DNA of 8,834 nucleotides from Oscillospiraceae bacterium (GTDB taxonomy: Bacteria > Bacillota_A > Clostridia > Oscillospirales > WRJC01), in contig WQXD01000149.1 of assembly GCA_009785015.1 (NCBI GenBank), positions 1-8,834 of the forward strand. Direction: 5' to 3'. Numbering within the stretch: the first letter of the stretch is position 1; each line of letters begins with the position of its first letter. Below, piece by piece: positions 6,288 to 8,834 of the stretch. Position numbers and translations under genes: made by a program. The notes beneath the pieces are model-generated. The model searched no databases. It was not told the DNA's origin and saw only the letters and a program-made list of their open reading frames with translations.

Positions 6288-6812
6288 ATGTCGGAAGAAA
6301 AGAGTCTTACTGTTTTACAACAGCAAAAATTAACCAAGCCGACGCCGGAAGATGCTTTTTCCGAGTTCTTGGTTGGCGAAACGAAAAAGAATGCGTTAAC
6401 TTTTATCTCGTGGCTTCGGGAAAACAAACTGCCGCCAAGATGGGATGGGATTTACAGATGGAAAGTTAATTATAAGAGCAAATACATCTGCTATATCAAT
6501 TTATCATGGCCCCCGTCCAAAGGTATCTGGGAGGTAAAACCTAACCGCATGTTCTTTGGGGAGTATGGTAAATATATTACCGGCGACGAACTGAAAAAGT
6601 TCGTTTTGAATATAGTCCAGCTGCCGGGTTGCAACAGGGAATGCGGGAAAATGAGAAACACAGAATTTCTCGGAAAAAAGTTTGACGAAGTATGCGCCTG
6701 CTGGCCGTTCAGGGCAAAAAATCCCGACGGAGCGGAGCTTGAAAACTTGAAAAAATTAGTTTTGTTATCGAAGGATATTATTACCGATTTATTCGCGGCA
6801 GATAAAAAATAA
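6288..6812 (+). CDS. Tandem Cys-family protein, copy B (function unknown)
   Basis: This 174-residue soluble protein is paralogous to the one at 5729. It has E26-F-L-x-G-E-x3-NAL (26-37), W42-L-R-E-N-K-L (42-48), a tryptophan- and tyrosine-rich beta-like middle (W52, W58, Y62, W74, W81), then Cys115, Cys119, FLGKKF (127-132), Cys136, Cys138, NPD (145-147) and LKKLV (154-158). It lacks the third cysteine of the first cluster found in copy A and has C-x-C at 136-138 instead. The first 15-20 residues are poorly conserved. A strong Shine-Dalgarno site (AGGAGAGG at 6274-6281, spacing 6) supports ATG 6288. It is followed after 23 nt by the winged-helix gene and is probably cotranscribed with it. Its function is unknown. 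A metal-binding or small-molecule-sensing domain is one possibility, without direct support. Confidence 0.77.
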   Translation: MSEEKSLTVLQQQKLTKPTPEDAFSEFLVGETKKNALTFISWLRENKLPPRWDGIYRWKVNYKSKYICYINLSWPPSKGIWEVKPNRMFFGEYGKYITGDELKKFVLNIVQLPGCNRECGKMRNTEFLGKKFDEVCACWPFRAKNPDGAELENLKKLVLLSKDIITDLFAADKK

Positions 6813-6835
6813 AAAATGTTTGCGAGGGACGGATA

Positions 6836-7819
6836 ATGGACAAGATAACGGAACAGATTTTACAAAGGCGTATGCACGGGCTGTATTTGTCGCGTAAATG
6901 CGAAGATATTACCGAGCTTTCGCACGAGCTTCTCGGATTGCATTGCTGGTTTCACCGCAACGTCGCTTTTTCTGCGTTGATTCGCGGCGCGGAATTAGCG
7001 GGCTGGAAAACCGCGCTGACAAAAACGTGGATTCACCATGCGCTGCATGGAGTGAACCTCGACGATCTGCCGACATTGCTTGCGCTCAATTCGGGCGAGT
7101 GGCGATGGGGTGAGAAATATAAAGAAATAGCCGAAAGAGTGGTGAGTCTCATGGAGGACGGCATTTATTCCCGCTCTGAAATGCGCCGCATATTTGCGGG
7201 TGAATATGACAGTCAGACAATAGACAGCGCATTGTCTCCGTGGGGCGGCGTTTTCTGCGAACTGGCACGGCTTGGCAAAGTCGCTTTCCGCGATATGACC
7301 AGCCGCGATTTCGATTTGATAGATGCCGCGCCGACACAGACATTCGAAGAGGTGTTACCCGGATTGTTCCGGAGATTTCTCGCAGCTTACGGACCGGCGA
7401 CGCTAGCGGACGCTGCATGGTTTTTCGGGTTGTGGAAAGAAAGGAAAAAGGAATTGTCCGCTCTGAATCTGGACGAATATTCGAGGTTTGAATATAATAA
7501 AAACGTTTATTACTATATCGACGACAACGCAGATATGGTCGATATTCCTGAATTGACGCTGTTATCCGGATTCGATCCGCTTATCGTTTCGTACATGGAC
7601 CGAAGCGCGGTATTGTCGGTGGAATATAAAAAATCTGTCATAATGTCATCGGGCATATGCTTGCCGACAATCGCCGTAAACGGGCAGGTTGCGGGGCTGT
7701 GGAATATCAAAAAAAATGAGCCGACTGTGGAATTTTTCACAGCGCAGCCCAAACGGATTAAAGACAAAACATTTGATTTGGTGGATAATATTTTTTGGCA
7801 AACTCGGACGCAAATATAA
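6836..7819 (+). CDS. Winged-helix DNA-binding protein, HTH_42 / AlkZ-like DNA glycosylase family
   Basis: The 327-residue sequence follows the HTH_42 (YcaQ/AlkX, AlkZ) plan. An N-terminal helical part is followed by the KTW-x4-LHGVNLDDLP block (63-79), corresponding to the usual KSW-x-RGT-x-H region. A winged helix (about 110-155) follows, and the C-terminus has LLSGFDPLIVSYMDR, then PTIAVNGQVAGLW. Characterised members excise bulky or cross-linked alkylated bases from DNA. Their catalytic Q-x-Q or Q-x-D motif falls where this protein has GLHCW (34-38), giving H-x-W, and the RGT-x-H motif reads HHALH (67-71). Activity is therefore doubtful, or the chemistry or substrate differs. The start is supported by GAGGG at 6824-6828. 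The gene follows copy B by 23 nt and precedes the exonuclease fragment by 22 nt. Confidence 0.8.
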   Translation: MDKITEQILQRRMHGLYLSRKCEDITELSHELLGLHCWFHRNVAFSALIRGAELAGWKTALTKTWIHHALHGVNLDDLPTLLALNSGEWRWGEKYKEIAERVVSLMEDGIYSRSEMRRIFAGEYDSQTIDSALSPWGGVFCELARLGKVAFRDMTSRDFDLIDAAPTQTFEEVLPGLFRRFLAAYGPATLADAAWFFGLWKERKKELSALNLDEYSRFEYNKNVYYYIDDNADMVDIPELTLLSGFDPLIVSYMDRSAVLSVEYKKSVIMSSGICLPTIAVNGQVAGLWNIKKNEPTVEFFTAQPKRIKDKTFDLVDNIFWQTRTQI

Positions 7820-7841
7820 ATTATGGTAGAATGGATTAAAT

Positions 7842-8228
7842 ATGGAATATATCCTTATCCTGAACAAAAACGATATAATACCGTATTTGCCGGAAATCAA
7901 GCAGGCAAAAATCATAGCCGTTGACACGGAGACGACGGGTTTGGACCCGCATACGGATAAATTGAGGCTTATTCAGATTGCCGTCGCCGGACTGCCGGTT
8001 TTTGTTATTGATTGTTTTTCGTTTTTGCCCGATGGCATTGATATAATCAAGGATATACTTGAAACAAACGCTGTTAAGATTTTTCAAAACGCCAAATTCG
8101 ATTTACAGTTTTTCATGGCTCTGCAAATATATCCTTGTCCCATATTTGATACAATGCTTGCGGCACAGTTGTTACGGATTTCGGGCGGACCGTCCCGCGT
8201 CGGTTTGGACGCATTGGCGCTTCATTAA
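7842..8228 (+). pseudogene. Truncated DEDD 3'-5' exonuclease (DNA polymerase I proofreading type)
   Basis: This is a 128-residue N-terminal fragment of a DnaQ-like/RNase D-type exonuclease as found at the front of family A polymerases. Motif I is D28-T-E30 (VDTETTGLDP), motif II is N83-A-K-F-D87 and a conserved FDTMLAAQLL follows (102-111). The sequence stops at GLDALALH, which in relatives continues into the YLG helix and motif III (Y-x3-D). The third catalytic block and any polymerase domain are missing, so activity is not expected. The stop at 8226-8228 coincides with the end of the opposing acetyltransferase sequence, pointing to a rearrangement. There is no clear Shine-Dalgarno site. A TGG-TAGAAT element at 7824-7832 is a weak candidate promoter, but coupling to the upstream gene 22 nt away is equally possible. 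Confidence 0.75.
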
Positions 8229-8804
8229 ATCCAAAAACCATATAAACTGTATTTCGTGCTTATATTCAAGTTCGTTATAATAAGAGTATTCATCTATCGC
8301 GGACAGGGTTGCGCCTTGTTTGTGATAAAACTTTACAGCGGGGACATTGTTGTTCTGACATTCGATTTTCATTTGAATAAGCCCCTGTTCACGCGACCAG
8401 CTTACAGCCATATCAAATAATAACTGACCTACGCCTTGATGTTTATATTCTTCGTCAACCCGAATATCCCACAGAACGGCAAGGTCGTCCCTGCCTGAAA
8501 GCATATTGACTTCTTTGGTACGTGAAGCGATCGCCGCGCCGCCAATAGATTTTTCCCCGTCAAACGCCAGAAAGAACGCCCAATTTGATACGTCAAAATG
8601 CTCCGCCCACCATGTCGCCGTTTCATCGCCGCAAACGCAGAAATCTTTTATATACGGCTTTTCTACGGGAGTTTCAATAAGTGCAAAACCGCCCAATCCA
8701 CGGTTTATCTTTTCGATTTTATAGTAGCTTTTAACATTCACACGCATAGGTATGCTGTCGTATTGCGGGAAATATGTTTTATCAATTTTTTTATATGTTA
8801 TCAT
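8172..8804 (-). CDS. GNAT family N-acetyltransferase with an aberrant C-terminal tail
   Basis: This cytoplasmic enzyme should transfer an acetyl group from acetyl-CoA to an amine; the substrate is unknown. The GNAT core is evident: a beta-strand LWDIRVDEEY (111-120), the acetyl-CoA loop K121-H-Q-G124-V-G126, then a helix, and ECQNNNVPAVKFYHKQGA (148-165). The NNN-x2-A-x2-FY block recalls streptothricin-acetyltransferase-like proteins, but no resistance role is claimed. Its natural end is probably near FIWFLDL (187-193). Residues 194-210 are encoded antisense to the exonuclease fragment and look like readthrough after loss of the original stop. ATG 8802-8804 is preceded by GGAAAGGA (complement of 8814-8821). 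It is convergent with the + strand genes, and no terminator lies between them. Confidence 0.88.
   Translation of the reverse strand: MITYKKIDKTYFPQYDSIPMRVNVKSYYKIEKINRGLGGFALIETPVEKPYIKDFCVCGDETATWWAEHFDVSNWAFFLAFDGEKSIGGAAIASRTKEVNMLSGRDDLAVLWDIRVDEEYKHQGVGQLLFDMAVSWSREQGLIQMKIECQNNNVPAVKFYHKQGATLSAIDEYSYYNELEYKHEIQFIWFLDLMKRQCVQTDAGRSARNP
8220..8232. other. Probable rearrangement junction between exonuclease and acetyltransferase genes
   Basis: Exonuclease family sequence ends at His128 (8223-8225), and acetyltransferase family sequence, read on the other strand, ends at Leu193 (8226-8228). Each reading frame breaks off where the other begins, so a breakpoint within a few bases of 8226 is inferred. 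No long repeat or insertion sequence end is visible there. Confidence 0.55.
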
Positions 8805-8834
8805 TTATATTAATCCTTTCCACGAGATCATAGA

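Overview
The window looks like chromosomal DNA of a clostridial Firmicute, probably an uncultured gut-type lineage. The reasons are consensus sigma-A promoters and AG-rich Shine-Dalgarno sites, a clostridial-style sugar-binding lipoprotein, folC beside an S11 carboxypeptidase, A/T-rich spacers, and protein families I know mainly from Clostridia. No phage structural gene, transposase, integrase, CRISPR array or rRNA is visible.

Layout, left half (1-5057, all + strand). The window opens inside an ATPase whose C-terminus is a PD-(D/E)XK nuclease domain. Next come a solute-binding lipoprotein (862), folC (2383) and a membrane-anchored D,D-carboxypeptidase (3696). The last three are tightly packed: a 6-nt gap, then an ATGA overlap. 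They are probably cotranscribed. No ABC permease or other folate gene lies in view.

Middle (5058-5413). A stand-alone tRNA-Pro(GGG) has a consensus promoter (TTGACA, 17 nt, TATAAT) and an intrinsic terminator. It separates the housekeeping-like half from a more plastic half. Just after it, a 26-bp inverted repeat sits where a -35 box would lie, in front of an extended -10 promoter. This looks like an operator and promoter for the genes that follow.

Right half (5414-8228, + strand). The run starts with a broken copy and two intact copies of a small cysteine-containing protein family that I cannot name. All share a C-terminal signature (Cys cluster, F/L-x-G-K-x-F, Cys, NPD, KKL). The broken copy appears to combine the C-terminal ends of two family members and is out of frame with its own start. 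A winged-helix protein of the HTH_42/AlkZ-like glycosylase family follows, with altered catalytic motif positions. Then comes the first part of a DEDD 3'-5' exonuclease, cut off before its third catalytic motif.

Right end. On the - strand, a GNAT acetyltransferase runs toward the exonuclease fragment. Its last 17 residues are encoded antisense to the exonuclease, so a rearrangement junction near 8223-8230 appears to have truncated one gene and removed the stop codon of the other. I see no complete, clearly novel defence system. The most interesting material is the tandem Cys-family array with its own regulated-looking promoter, and the gene-wrecking junctions around it.
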